NCBI GenBank assembly: GCA_019634415.1
Contig: JAHQVJ010000216.1
Location: 62,001 to 126,000 of the forward strand
From: Myxococcales bacterium
GTDB lineage: Bacteria > Myxococcota_A > UBA796 > GCA-2862545
Length of the DNA stretch: 64,000 bases
Direction of reading: 5' to 3'
Shown: piece after piece, positions 16,892-25,109 of the stretch
Numbering within the stretch: the stretch's first letter is position 1
Layout: the number at the start of each line of letters is the position of its first letter
Program-made: the position numbers and the translations under genes
The notes under the pieces: generated by a model
Seen by the model: only the letters and a program-made list of their open reading frames with translations
Told to the model about the DNA's origin: nothing
Databases searched by the model: none

Positions 16892-18838
16892 GTGACGCTC
16901 GCCGAGGACAGCCGCGCCTACCTGACCGCCGGTGCTGCGCAGCCCGTGCGGGAGGGGGAGGGCTTCGTCGTCTACCAGCAGGGCGAGCGCTCTCTGATCG
17001 TCTGGGTGGACGAGGAGGAGCGACGGTCGCGCAAGGAGATGAGCGAGGCCGAGCGCCAGCGGGCCGATCAGCGTGAGTCCACCTGGCTCGAGCAGTTCCG
17101 GCAGCAGCTGGCTTCTGCTCCGGCCGGATCGGCGGGGATCCTGCTCACGCCCACGCGGCTGGGTCTCTCCAGCGCCTTCGTCTCGCAGGCCCGGCAGCTG
17201 CTGTCGGCGCCCGGTGGGGAGGGCGGGATCCGCGTTCCCGTGGAGTTCTTCGACGCCGACTACCGGGCCGACGGCGCGGACCGCGTGTCGGTGATGCGGC
17301 GACTGTTCGCCAAGGCGCGGAGCACGCGCCGGGTGCCCCAGCCGTACCTGGCGCCGGACGGATCGGGGGCCGGCGCCGACGTGGTCTCTGCCATCGCCGA
17401 CGATCTCGCTGGACGCCCGTCCCGGGCGCGGCTGCGGATCATCGACGGCAGTGCGGGGGGCGGCAAGTCGGTGGCCTTCCAGGCCCTGGCGCTGCAGCTG
17501 CACGAGTCGTTTCGCCAGGCCAAGGGGCGCGGCGTGGCCGGACTGCGCCCCATCGCCTTCACCGAGCGACAGCTGCGGGGTGGGCGGGCCGACACGGACG
17601 GTAGCCAGCGGGTCGGTGATCTCATCGAGGCGTGCATCGCCACCGAGCTCGCCCGGCCCGTCACGCGGGCGCAGTTCGAGTGGTTGCTGGTGCACGGGCA
17701 CACCGCCTGGATGTTCGACGGGCTCGACGAGGTCTACTCGGGCGACGGTGCCTTCTTCGAGACCGTCGGAGCCTTGATGGACGCACCCGGCAGTCGCGCG
17801 CAGATCTTGCTGTGCACCCGCGACTCGCTGCTCACCACCAGTGCCCATCTGCGGGTCTTCGTGGCCGACAGTCAGCAGATGGGACGCGACGTGGAGCTGA
17901 TCGAGCTTGCGCCCTGGGACGAGTCGGCCTGGCGGCACCTGGCCTGGATTCGGCTGGAGCAGGAGCGGGAGGGTCGGCAGGACTCGCCCCGGATCGAGGC
18001 CTTCGTGCAGCAGGTCACGGGCTCGCCGGTGCTGCGTGACCTGATGGGTCTGCCCTTCTACTGCGATCAGATCCTCGAGATGGCCGACGACGACAAGGTC
18101 GGCATCGAAGACGACTTCGACGTGCTCACCATCATCGTGAACCGCATGATCGAGCGGGAGTGGAACAAGGACTTGTTCGACTGGTCCGACTTCGCCGCGG
18201 GTCCCACCCCCGACGACGCAGGGCCCTCCTCCCTCGACGTGCAGCCGGGGGCAGAGCTGCCACGCGGCCTCGGCGACGTGGCGCAGGCCGACGGCGACGG
18301 GCTCGAGCATCTGCGCGTGCTCACGCCCGAGGAGCGTGAGGGGGTCGCTCAGGCGCTGAAGAGCGCGGGCCGCAACTCCCTGCTGGAGATCTTGCAGTCC
18401 CTGGCGCACGCTCGGCAGCGCTCTCCATCCGGCTCGCCCGGCCCGCTCCCCGTGGAGGTGGCCCGCAGCCTCACGCTGATGGTCTCGGGCCTGGATCCAG
18501 GCTCCGAGCGAGGCCGCGACGCGATCATGGCCATCCTGCAGTTCGCCTTCTTCGGAGCGGGGGAGGCAAGCGGCACCGTGAGCTTCTCGCACCCCATCGT
18601 GGCCGACTTCCTGGCGGCCCGGCACGCCGTGCAGCGGATCCGGGACCACGACGGGGATCCCACGGCGATGAAGCAGGCCATCGGGCCGCTGACGGTGCCA
18701 CCCGGCTCGGTGTTCGTGCGCTACCTCGAGCACGCGCAGCGGCACGATCGGGCGTTCCGGCAGCACGTACACGCCGCCTTCGTGCGCGATGATCTGGACC
18801 CGATGCTGCGCACCTTCCTCGGGTTGCTCCTAGAATAG
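16892..18838 (+). CDS. NACHT-type STAND NTPase
   Basis: I chose GTG at 16892 because GGGGGGAGG lies directly upstream; longer starts run into the divergent GFA gene. The 648-residue protein has a NACHT NTPase: Walker A GSAGGGKS (about 186-193), Walker B MFDGLDE (about 274-280) and an Arg sensor-like LLCTRDS. The N-terminal 150 residues are a separate unassigned domain, with a charged helix (EEERRSRKEMSEAERQ) and an alpha/beta part with LLTPTRLGLSS. The C-terminal 350 residues are helical with SFSHPIVADFLAARH, typical of the helical region after a NACHT. Bacterial NACHT proteins are often anti-phage sensors that act alone; that role here is inference. No membrane segment seen. Confidence 0.85.
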   Translation: MTLAEDSRAYLTAGAAQPVREGEGFVVYQQGERSLIVWVDEEERRSRKEMSEAERQRADQRESTWLEQFRQQLASAPAGSAGILLTPTRLGLSSAFVSQARQLLSAPGGEGGIRVPVEFFDADYRADGADRVSVMRRLFAKARSTRRVPQPYLAPDGSGAGADVVSAIADDLAGRPSRARLRIIDGSAGGGKSVAFQALALQLHESFRQAKGRGVAGLRPIAFTERQLRGGRADTDGSQRVGDLIEACIATELARPVTRAQFEWLLVHGHTAWMFDGLDEVYSGDGAFFETVGALMDAPGSRAQILLCTRDSLLTTSAHLRVFVADSQQMGRDVELIELAPWDESAWRHLAWIRLEQEREGRQDSPRIEAFVQQVTGSPVLRDLMGLPFYCDQILEMADDDKVGIEDDFDVLTIIVNRMIEREWNKDLFDWSDFAAGPTPDDAGPSSLDVQPGAELPRGLGDVAQADGDGLEHLRVLTPEEREGVAQALKSAGRNSLLEILQSLAHARQRSPSGSPGPLPVEVARSLTLMVSGLDPGSERGRDAIMAILQFAFFGAGEASGTVSFSHPIVADFLAARHAVQRIRDHDGDPTAMKQAIGPLTVPPGSVFVRYLEHAQRHDRAFRQHVHAAFVRDDLDPMLRTFLGLLLE

Positions 18839-18850
18839 GCGGGGGTGCGG

Positions 18851-19405
18851 ATGCGACGTCCGATGTGGGCGGTGGTGCTGTGGGCTGGCTGCGACCCAGC
18901 GCCCGTGGTCATCGACGAGCCGACGGCGGGGTGCGATCCCGAGGACGATCTGGCGGCGGTGAGGGCGGCGACGGCTCGGTACGCGGACGTGGAGCTGGCG
19001 CGGGCGGACGGCTACCAGGCGCTGCCCTGCGAGGCGGACGAGACGGGGGCAGCCATGGGGTGGCACTACACCCGCGTCCAGGCGTCGCTCGATCAACGAA
19101 TCGAGCTGCTGGCGCCCGAGATCCTGCTGTACATGCCCGAGGGAGACGGTCTCGTGTTGGCCGGGGTGGAGTACGTGCTGCCTGCGCTGCTGGACGGGGA
19201 GATCACCTTCGATCCGAGCACTCGGCAGCAGGGCGAGTGGGCTGCTCCGCCGGAGCTGTTCTGCCAGGTGTTCGACGGGCCGATGGAGGGCCACACGCCC
19301 CTACAGCCGTGGCACTATGACCTGCACGTATGGGTGCATGACGAAAATCCCCGTGGACCTTTCGCCCAGTACCACCCTGGTTGGCGGTGCAGCGAGACCT
19401 ATTAA
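18851..19405 (+). CDS. Conserved lipoprotein of unknown function
   Basis: The 184-residue product opens with MRRPMWAVVLWAGCDP, a short lipoprotein signal; GTG at 18845 is an alternative start. Conserved-looking segments are ADVELARADGYQALP, AMGWHYTR, PEILLYMPEGDGLVLAGVEYVLP and the ending PWHYDLHVWVHDENPRGPFAQYHP. I recall this pattern from conserved hypothetical secreted proteins also common in actinobacteria, with no assigned function. The His-rich MGWHY and PWHYDLHVW segments could bind a metal, which is speculation. It follows the NACHT gene by 12 bp, so the two may share a transcript. Confidence 0.7.
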   Translation: MRRPMWAVVLWAGCDPAPVVIDEPTAGCDPEDDLAAVRAATARYADVELARADGYQALPCEADETGAAMGWHYTRVQASLDQRIELLAPEILLYMPEGDGLVLAGVEYVLPALLDGEITFDPSTRQQGEWAAPPELFCQVFDGPMEGHTPLQPWHYDLHVWVHDENPRGPFAQYHPGWRCSETY

Positions 19406-19426
19406 GTTCAGCAGTGTGTTGCCACA

Positions 19427-19471
19427 ATGGCTCTACTGTGGTCAACTTGCCGCCGGGAAGTGTAGAGCCAT
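19427..19471. promoter_or_regulatory. Inverted repeat upstream of the Ser/Thr kinase gene
   Basis: ATGGCTCTAC (19427-19436) is perfectly mirrored by GTAGAGCCAT (19462-19471) with 25 bp between, in the 101-bp gap before the kinase gene. Spaced 10-bp arms fit a dimer- or loop-type operator; a role in controlling the kinase gene set is inference. Confidence 0.35.
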
Positions 19472-19506
19472 GGCCAGCAAACGAAGCCCAGTGTCGAAGG
19501 TGACCG

Positions 19507-21216
19507 ATGCACCAATCGACCGCCCTCTCTTCGGGTGGGCCCTCGAGGTGCGCGGGCAGTCCCCTCGTGGAGGCTGAGCGGTCCAGCAAGTACGAGATCG
19601 TGAGCCTGCTCGGTCAGGGAGGGTTCGGAGTCGTCTACCGCGCGAACGAGCGAACGACGGGTGGTCTCACCAGGGTCGTCGCCATCAAGATGCTGCGTCC
19701 AGGTGCCGAAGACGATCCGAGCCACGTTCGGAGATTCAGGGACGAGGCCCAGATGCTCGTGAAGATGAGGCACGAGGGCATCGTGAGGGCCGAGGACATC
19801 ATTCGACTGAACGGTCGGCTCGCCGTGGTGATGGAGTACGTGCCTGGTGCCACGCTCTCCGAGGTGATCGGGAAGCTGCACCCGGTGGCTGGGCCGTCGA
19901 GCCGATCCAGCGCCGAGCACCTCGTGGGACCCGTGCTCGAGTGCGTGGCTCGAGTCGCTGATGCGTTGCACTATGCGTACGCGGAGGTTCCCGAGCTGGA
20001 GACGCGACCCCTCGAGCTACTGCACCGCGACATCAAGCCATCCAACATCCGCCTGACCCCGAGCGGGCACCTCAAGCTGCTGGACTTCGGAGTTTCGCGC
20101 GCCTCCTTCGCCGAGCGTGAGGCGGTGACGTCCAGGGGCGAGGTGGTGGGAACGCCGGGCTACATGTCTCCAGAGCGGCTGTGTGGATCGGACACCCACG
20201 CGGGTGACATCTACGCGCTGGGAGTGTTGACCTACCGGCTGTTGACGGGACTACGATTCGGCGAGACGCCGCTGGATCCGGGCCTGCACCAGCGGCGGGT
20301 CTCGGACGTTGCGACCCTCGTGCAGGGGCTCGGTGTCCCGCTTCAGGTCGTGGACCTGCTCCGCCAGATGCTGGACTTCGCGCCTGGCCATCGGCCGACG
20401 GGCGAGGACCTGGCGGACGTTGCGCACCAGCTCCGGCGCCAATTCGGACAGGTGACCTTGAGGGACTGGGCGAGGGAGTTCGTCCGTGGCGATGATGCGT
20501 TCGAGAGGGAGCAAGGCGGACGTCCACCTGCTCTGGAGAGCCTCGGGTCGGACTCGTCGAGCCCCTCTGCGCATGTCGGCAGCGACCATGCAGACCGGCC
20601 GAGTCGTGCTGTGCGAGTCGCAGCCATCGTCGGGTTCGCGTCGTCGCTCGTCTTCGCGCTCCTCGCAGTGCCCCTGTTCGCCTGGCCGAGCGGTGATCTT
20701 CGCGCGGGGCATTCCTCACGGTTCTCTCCCGTTCCTTCGTCCAGCTGGGCTCCCGATGGAGCTGCAGATGCCACAGTCGACGAGCCTGCCGGGGAGGAAG
20801 GATCGGGGGTGGTCGCACTGCCGACCGTGGAGCAGGGTCGTCGGGAGCTCGAGGTGCCGACCGGGCGCCGTCCTCCAGTGCCAGCCCTCGAGTCGAACTC
20901 ACTGCCTCGGGTGGAGACGATATTGACGAAAGAGCGAATTGTGCTGGGTGACTCTATTCAGTCGAAGTGTGCTGGGGTGCAAGTAATGGTGAGGTGGCTG
21001 GGGGGCGGCGGTGGCTCGGTGGAGCTCGTCGGCCACTCCGATGCGACGTGGCCTCGGTGCGTGCCAGCCGGCGTCGTGGATGCGCGGGTGACCTTTCCAG
21101 GTGTGGCGCGTCCGATGATGTATCGCTGGAACCTCGCTTCCTTCGACGGACAGGCGGTCGAGGTGCTGTGTGACAGCTTCGAGACCAAGAGCTGCAATCG
21201 GCCGAGGCTTCCGTAG
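19507..21216 (+). CDS. Transmembrane Ser/Thr protein kinase
   Basis: The ATG at 19507 follows GAAGGTGA. The 569-residue protein has a Hanks-type kinase domain (about 29-300): Gly loop GQGGFGVVYRA, Lys61 in VAIKML, HRDIKPSN with Asp175, DFG Asp193 and GTPGYMSPE. All catalytic residues are present. A Ser/Pro-rich linker leads to a single transmembrane helix (about 368-392) and an outside part of about 175 residues that contains a Cys pair near the end (CDSFETKSC). It probably senses an envelope signal and phosphorylates cytosolic targets. It heads a run of four closely spaced genes. Confidence 0.92.
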   Translation: MHQSTALSSGGPSRCAGSPLVEAERSSKYEIVSLLGQGGFGVVYRANERTTGGLTRVVAIKMLRPGAEDDPSHVRRFRDEAQMLVKMRHEGIVRAEDIIRLNGRLAVVMEYVPGATLSEVIGKLHPVAGPSSRSSAEHLVGPVLECVARVADALHYAYAEVPELETRPLELLHRDIKPSNIRLTPSGHLKLLDFGVSRASFAEREAVTSRGEVVGTPGYMSPERLCGSDTHAGDIYALGVLTYRLLTGLRFGETPLDPGLHQRRVSDVATLVQGLGVPLQVVDLLRQMLDFAPGHRPTGEDLADVAHQLRRQFGQVTLRDWAREFVRGDDAFEREQGGRPPALESLGSDSSSPSAHVGSDHADRPSRAVRVAAIVGFASSLVFALLAVPLFAWPSGDLRAGHSSRFSPVPSSSWAPDGAADATVDEPAGEEGSGVVALPTVEQGRRELEVPTGRRPPVPALESNSLPRVETILTKERIVLGDSIQSKCAGVQVMVRWLGGGGGSVELVGHSDATWPRCVPAGVVDARVTFPGVARPMMYRWNLASFDGQAVEVLCDSFETKSCNRPRLP

Positions 21217-21232
21217 AGCCGTTGGAGGGACC

Positions 21233-22069
21233 GTGTGGCTTTTCGCTGTGACGATTGCTGCATCGGCCGTGGAGCCGTGTCGGGTGGAGCGCCTCGATCA
21301 GGAGCTGGCGGAAGCTGCGGTGATTGCGCAGAACCTCGTCGGCGCGGCGGGTGTGTACGAGGAGCGACATCGACGAATCCGGAAAGCGGTGACGTGTCTG
21401 ACCGAGCGGATTCCCGAAGCGTCCTGCGCACGGTTCTATGTCGCCGAGGCCTATGCCGTACGGGCCGACGTCGAGTCTGGCGCAGGGCTGGACGCGATGA
21501 TCTCGATGCGCCTCTGTGGGGAGGTGGAGGACTCGATGCCCGTCGAGTGGGTGGGAGATGCACGCGTGGGGGAGTGGGACGAGACGGCCAAGGAGGTAGC
21601 GTTGGATTGGAGTCGCCCTCTGCCGCGACCCGCGAGGAACGTCGACCTGTGGGTCGACGGTCGGCTCAGTCAGTTCGCGCCCCAGCAGCGGGCGTTCATC
21701 CTCCAGTATGGATCCGGTCGGGCTCGGTCTCGAGGTGACGTCCGAACGTCCTATGTCGAGCTCGGCGACCCGCTGCCACCCTATGCGCGCCGAACCAAGG
21801 TGCCGGTGATCGCGGGGGCGATGCTGGGAACGCTCGGGGGGCTGGCCCTTGTCGTCACCCCAGTGTTGGACCGGTCCGTGACTCGATGCTTGGTAGACAG
21901 TGTCGCTTGCGGACCAGAACCTGCGAAGGCGCGATTTCGTGTGCAGAGGGCGTTGTTCTGGGGCGGCGTCGGTGCTGCCACCTCTGGCCTGGTCCTCGCT
22001 GGCAGTTGGTCGCTGTCGGCTCCCAGACGTGTTCGCCCCTCCAGGTCTCGAACGACGGAGTCGAAGTGA
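21233..22069 (+). CDS. Exported membrane protein of unknown function in the kinase gene run
   Basis: I chose GTG at 21233 because GGAGGGA precedes it and the product then starts with a signal-like MWLFAVTIAASAV; the longer frame from 21170 overlaps the kinase gene. The 278-residue protein has an N-terminal part with paired Cys (CLTERIPEASC), and two later hydrophobic helices (about 189-208 and 239-258) rich in Gly and Ala. The region between them has a further Cys pair. I recognise no family. Co-transcription with the kinase is likely, so it may be a substrate or partner. Confidence 0.6.
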   Translation: MWLFAVTIAASAVEPCRVERLDQELAEAAVIAQNLVGAAGVYEERHRRIRKAVTCLTERIPEASCARFYVAEAYAVRADVESGAGLDAMISMRLCGEVEDSMPVEWVGDARVGEWDETAKEVALDWSRPLPRPARNVDLWVDGRLSQFAPQQRAFILQYGSGRARSRGDVRTSYVELGDPLPPYARRTKVPVIAGAMLGTLGGLALVVTPVLDRSVTRCLVDSVACGPEPAKARFRVQRALFWGGVGAATSGLVLAGSWSLSAPRRVRPSRSRTTESK

Positions 22070-22422
22070 CGAACCGCATCGTAGCCGTGATGATGCTGTC
22101 GTTCGTGCTCGGATGTCCTCCCGACGGAGCTCCCGTCCTCAGTGCCGAGATCGATCTGCTCGAGCAGCAGGTCTCCGACCTTTGCGGCGAGGTGCAGACC
22201 TTGTCCGCGGCCTGTGTAGAAGGCCGACGGGAAGGCGCTGGCTTTGCCTCATCGCGACAATCAACACGGCCTATGTGTCCACACCCGGAGACGTGGTCTC
22301 GCGTGGACCTCCGACTCGAAGCCGACTCGGCCACAGGCGAGAGCCTGCTCCATTCGGCTGCCCCTGCTGTGCTGCGACTGACGTGGCCCGACCTGCATCG
22401 CCCGACCGCCTTCCCCCCCTGA
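22066..22422 (+). CDS. Short coiled-coil lipoprotein, C-terminus probably altered by a repeat remnant
   Basis: The GTG overlaps the upstream stop (GTGA). The 118-residue product has a lipobox-like signal (AVMMLSFVLGCPP) and a heptad helix (LSAEIDLLEQQVSDLCGEV), like the coiled-coil neck of the next gene's product. After about residue 62 the frame passes through half of the palindrome found in the 173-bp repeat (22251-22265), and the rest (RPMCPHPETW...) has no protein-like features. I infer that an insertion or deletion removed the original C-terminal domain, perhaps a C1q-like head as in the downstream gene. It may be a pseudogene. Confidence 0.5.
   Translation: MTNRIVAVMMLSFVLGCPPDGAPVLSAEIDLLEQQVSDLCGEVQTLSAACVEGRREGAGFASSRQSTRPMCPHPETWSRVDLRLEADSATGESLLHSAAPAVLRLTWPDLHRPTAFPP
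22251..22265. repeat. Half of the REPIN-type palindrome
   Basis: ATCGCGACAATCAAC, one exact arm of the palindromes that bound the 173-bp repeats, stands alone here; the GGA loop and second arm are absent and no core follows. It lies inside the short lipoprotein gene at 22066-22422. It is most likely a leftover of an element that was deleted or only partly inserted. Confidence 0.6.
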
Positions 22423-22440
22423 CGTACTCGGAGTTCGACC

Positions 22441-23172
22441 GTGTCCATGCCTCTTCGCATCTGCGTGTGCCTCTCCCTGGTTCCGTTGTCGGCCTGCCCC
22501 GCGGAGGGATTCGATGACCGGGTTCGTCTCTCTCAGGTGGTGGAGGGCCTCGGGTGTGCGGGAGAGGAGGACGATCTCGCTGGTTGCGTGTCTGCCCAGC
22601 TGAGCGCGAAACGGGGCTCGGATGCCATCGTGGGCCGTCTGGACGGCATCGACGTGCGCTTGGACGGGGTGGACACACGAGTGGATGGTCTTCAAGCTCG
22701 ACTGGCAGCGGTCGAGAAGGAGAACGACGAGCGACGGTGCACTCCTGTCGTGGTCAGGTATGGCAGAGCCAACGATGCACCGTTCGGCGACGGTGCACCG
22801 GAGGTGGTGAACTTCAACGACCTCGTCGTGGACGAGCTCGACTTGGTGACGACAGGGGCCGATTGGACGTTTCGTGCCCCCGAGGACGGGGTCTACAGCG
22901 TGCACACGGCGGTCGAGGCGGATGTCGGTATTCTCGTCAGCGAGGTGCTCTTCGCCATTGGCCTATACGTGAACGGCGACATTCGTTCCTATGCAAGCCA
23001 CGTGGAGCCACCGGGAACCGTCTACCCGTCCGTGGGCCACAGCGACGACGTGATCCTGACCAAAGGGCAGCATCTCGATGTTCGCATCAATCAAGCAGGT
23101 GCGAAGGGGCCTTTCTCGACCACCGCGAGTCATGTGGCGAACTTCATCTCGATCACGAGGCTCTGCCCTTGA
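22441..23172 (+). CDS. Lipoprotein with coiled-coil stalk and C1q/TNF-like head
   Basis: GTG at 22441 (or ATG at 22447) gives a 243-residue protein with a lipoprotein signal ending LSLVPLSACPA. Residues about 55-95 form a heptad coiled coil in which VRLDGVD, VDGLQARL and similar units recur. The C-terminal 140 residues (FNDLVVDELDLVTTGADWTF, APEDGVYSVHTAVEA, ... NFISITRLC) resemble the C1q/TNF jelly-roll fold, which usually trimerises over such a stalk. The protein is therefore predicted to be a trimeric outer-membrane-attached adhesin or binding protein. It ends the kinase gene run. Confidence 0.65.
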   Translation: MSMPLRICVCLSLVPLSACPAEGFDDRVRLSQVVEGLGCAGEEDDLAGCVSAQLSAKRGSDAIVGRLDGIDVRLDGVDTRVDGLQARLAAVEKENDERRCTPVVVRYGRANDAPFGDGAPEVVNFNDLVVDELDLVTTGADWTFRAPEDGVYSVHTAVEADVGILVSEVLFAIGLYVNGDIRSYASHVEPPGTVYPSVGHSDDVILTKGQHLDVRINQAGAKGPFSTTASHVANFISITRLCP

Positions 23173-23313
23173 TTCTCGCCCTGCTCGTCGATGGGCTGCT
23201 CGGCTTGCCTGCAGGGACGCAGTCCCGAAGGCCCGAGCCAGTGCGCGTTCGTGCGAGGCGTGGGTCGCGCCGAGAAGGCTACTCGGACAGCGTGCGCAAC
23301 AGGGCCTCCTCGC

Positions 23314-23986
23314 GACGCGGAGATCTTCCGAGGCAAGCGCGTGCTCGTGGTCGGGGCTGGGAACTCTGGCGTCGACATCGCCTGTGACGCAGCCTTCGCC
23401 GCCGATCAGGCGTTCTTGAGCGTGCGCCGTGGCTACCACTTCCTGCCCAAGCACATCTTCGGCATGCCCTCGGACGTGTTCGCGGCACGTGGGCTCTGGC
23501 TGGAGCAGCGGGTGATGGGCGCACGGAGACTTTGTCGCGAAGGGGGATGTGTCACACCTCGACGGGCGCTGGGTCCACTTCGTGGACGGCAGCAAGGAGC
23601 AGGTCGATCTGGTGGTGACGGCGACGGGGTAGCACCACAGCTGTCCGTTCCTCGAGCCAGCGGTGTCGTCGATGCGGGACGGACGACCAGATCTCTATCT
23701 GGGCCTGTTCTCGCGCACCCATCCGACGCTGGCGGTGCTGGGCTTCGCCGAGTTCGCATCTGCGGCCTACACGCTGTTCGATGAGATGGCCGAGCTGATC
23801 GTGGCCGACGCGGTGGCGCCGAAAGGAGGAGCGCTGCGGACCCATCTGGGAACCATGAAGCGGCAACATCGGCCGGATCTCCGTGGCGGACGGCGCTACG
23901 TGAAGTCGGCTCGCCACACCAACTACCTGGAGATGCGCACCTGCCGACGACAGCTCGGTCGCGTGAGGCGCCGGGTGGGTGGTCCC
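23314..23986 (+). pseudogene. Decayed flavin-containing monooxygenase
   Basis: From 23314 one frame encodes the FMO NADPH-binding segment (IFRGKRVLVVGAGNSGVDIACD ... GYHFLPKHIFGMPSDVF), but the FAD-binding N-terminus is missing. Near 23522 the homology jumps to another frame (HGDFVAKGDVSHLDG) with roughly 50 residues lost, and the conserved TATGY motif is broken because its Tyr codon reads TAG at 23630-23632. The homology continues after that stop (DLYLGLFSRTHPTLAVLGF) to about 23980. Truncation, a frameshifting deletion and a nonsense codon make this a clear pseudogene. Confidence 0.85.
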
Positions 23987-24061
23987 ATGAAGCGGCAGGC
24001 GCTGGTCACGGGGGCCGCGAGCGGCATCGGGGCGCGCTTCCTGCGACGAAACCTCGAGTAG
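23987..24061 (+). pseudogene. N-terminal remnant of a short-chain dehydrogenase/reductase
   Basis: Directly after the FMO remnant and in its frame, MKRQALVTGAASGIGA gives the first strand and the TGxxxGIG cofactor loop of an SDR, then the sequence stops after 24 residues at TAG (24059-24061). No SDR homology continues in any frame. FMO and SDR genes are often neighbours, so both are probably parts of one lost catabolic operon. Confidence 0.7.
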
Positions 24062-24158
24062 CGTGCTCCTCGACCAGCGCGTGTAGGCACGATCACGTCG
24101 GGGACGCGGTGTCCCGCAGATGGATCACCCCGAGCGCCGGAGCGTGGCACCATGGGGC

Positions 24159-25013
24159 ATGGCACGATTCAGCGACGTGGACGTCTTCCTGGCCGTGGTG
24201 GAGGCGGGTTCCTTTCGGGGCGCAGTGGCGAGCCTCGGGGTGACGCGATCCACCGTGAGCCGAGCGATCCAGCGTCTGGAGGACCACCTCGCCGCATCGC
24301 TCTTCCTGCGGGACACGCACTCCGTGCGACTCACCGACGCTGGCGCTGCCTACCACCAGCACGCCAGCCGCGCCCAGGTCGCCCTGGCGGAGGCCGAGCG
24401 GGCGGTGGCGTCGACCACGGGGGAGGTGGAGGGGCTGCTCCGGATCTCCGGCACACCCGCCCTGGGACCCGCCATGCTGGCGCCGGCCTGTGCGTCGTTC
24501 TTGGGGCTGCACCCCAAGGTCTCCATCGAGCTGTCGCTCACGGACCGCCTGGTGAACCCGCTGCAGGAGGACGTGGATCTGGCCGTGCGGACGGGCTCTC
24601 GCCTGTCGGACTCGGAGCTCACGAGCCGCCGACTGACGAGCGCGAGTCTGATCGCGGTGGCCACCCCGGAGCTGGCCGCTGTCTTGGACGTTCGCGCGCA
24701 GGTGCCCTTCGTGGAGTTCCTGCCCCTGGGGCTGTCACGCTACGGGGAGCCCTCGGTTCCGCTGCACGTCCGGCTGCGCGTGGACGACTACCTGTCGGTA
24801 GTGCAGGCGGTGCTGCAGGGCGCGGGGGTCGGGGTGACCAGCGAGCTGCTGGTGGCCGAGCACCTGCAGACCGGCCGCCTCGTGCGGGTGCTGCCGGACT
24901 GGGCTCTGCCCGAGGCACGCTTCTGGGCGGTGTACCCGAAGGCGCGCGTGCAACCGGTCAAGCTGCGCGCCTTCGTGGACCACCTCGCGACGAGCGTGGC
25001 CCGCGCGCGATGA
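24159..25013 (+). CDS. LysR family transcriptional regulator
   Basis: The 284-residue protein starts at the ATG at 24159 (MARFSDVDVFLAVVEAGSF); an ATG at 24120 would add 13 residues. It has the LysR winged HTH with TRSTVSRAIQRLEDHL (about 28-45), the linker helix, and a periplasmic-binding-protein-like effector domain (about 90-280) with DLAVRTG. It is of the AaeR/DsdC-like group that often controls neighbouring oxidoreductase genes. Here the adjacent FMO and SDR genes upstream are decayed, so its original targets may be gone. Confidence 0.93.
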   Translation: MARFSDVDVFLAVVEAGSFRGAVASLGVTRSTVSRAIQRLEDHLAASLFLRDTHSVRLTDAGAAYHQHASRAQVALAEAERAVASTTGEVEGLLRISGTPALGPAMLAPACASFLGLHPKVSIELSLTDRLVNPLQEDVDLAVRTGSRLSDSELTSRRLTSASLIAVATPELAAVLDVRAQVPFVEFLPLGLSRYGEPSVPLHVRLRVDDYLSVVQAVLQGAGVGVTSELLVAEHLQTGRLVRVLPDWALPEARFWAVYPKARVQPVKLRAFVDHLATSVARAR

Positions 25014-25038
25014 CCCGGAACCCAGGGCTGTCCTGCCT

Positions 25039-25066
25039 TTGTGAAGTCGTGCCAAGGTGGCACAAT
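25039..25066 (+). promoter_or_regulatory. Candidate sigma-70-type promoter with overlapping hairpin
   Basis: TTGTGA (25039-25044) and CACAAT (25061-25066) are spaced 16 bp apart, 44 bp before the membrane kinase start. The spacer contains the perfect stem GTGCCA-AGG-TGGCAC (25049-25063), which could be an operator. Matches to consensus are partial, so this is a suggestion only. Confidence 0.3.
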
Positions 25067-25109
25067 GGCCGTGGGATCTCGGCTAGGGTGTTCGTTGGCG
25101 AGGGGGCAC

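Noticed and set aside
23191..23784. A 197-residue protein starting at 23191
   Set aside because: Only its middle matches a flavin monooxygenase; the ends are other frames of a broken gene, so it is reported as a pseudogene.
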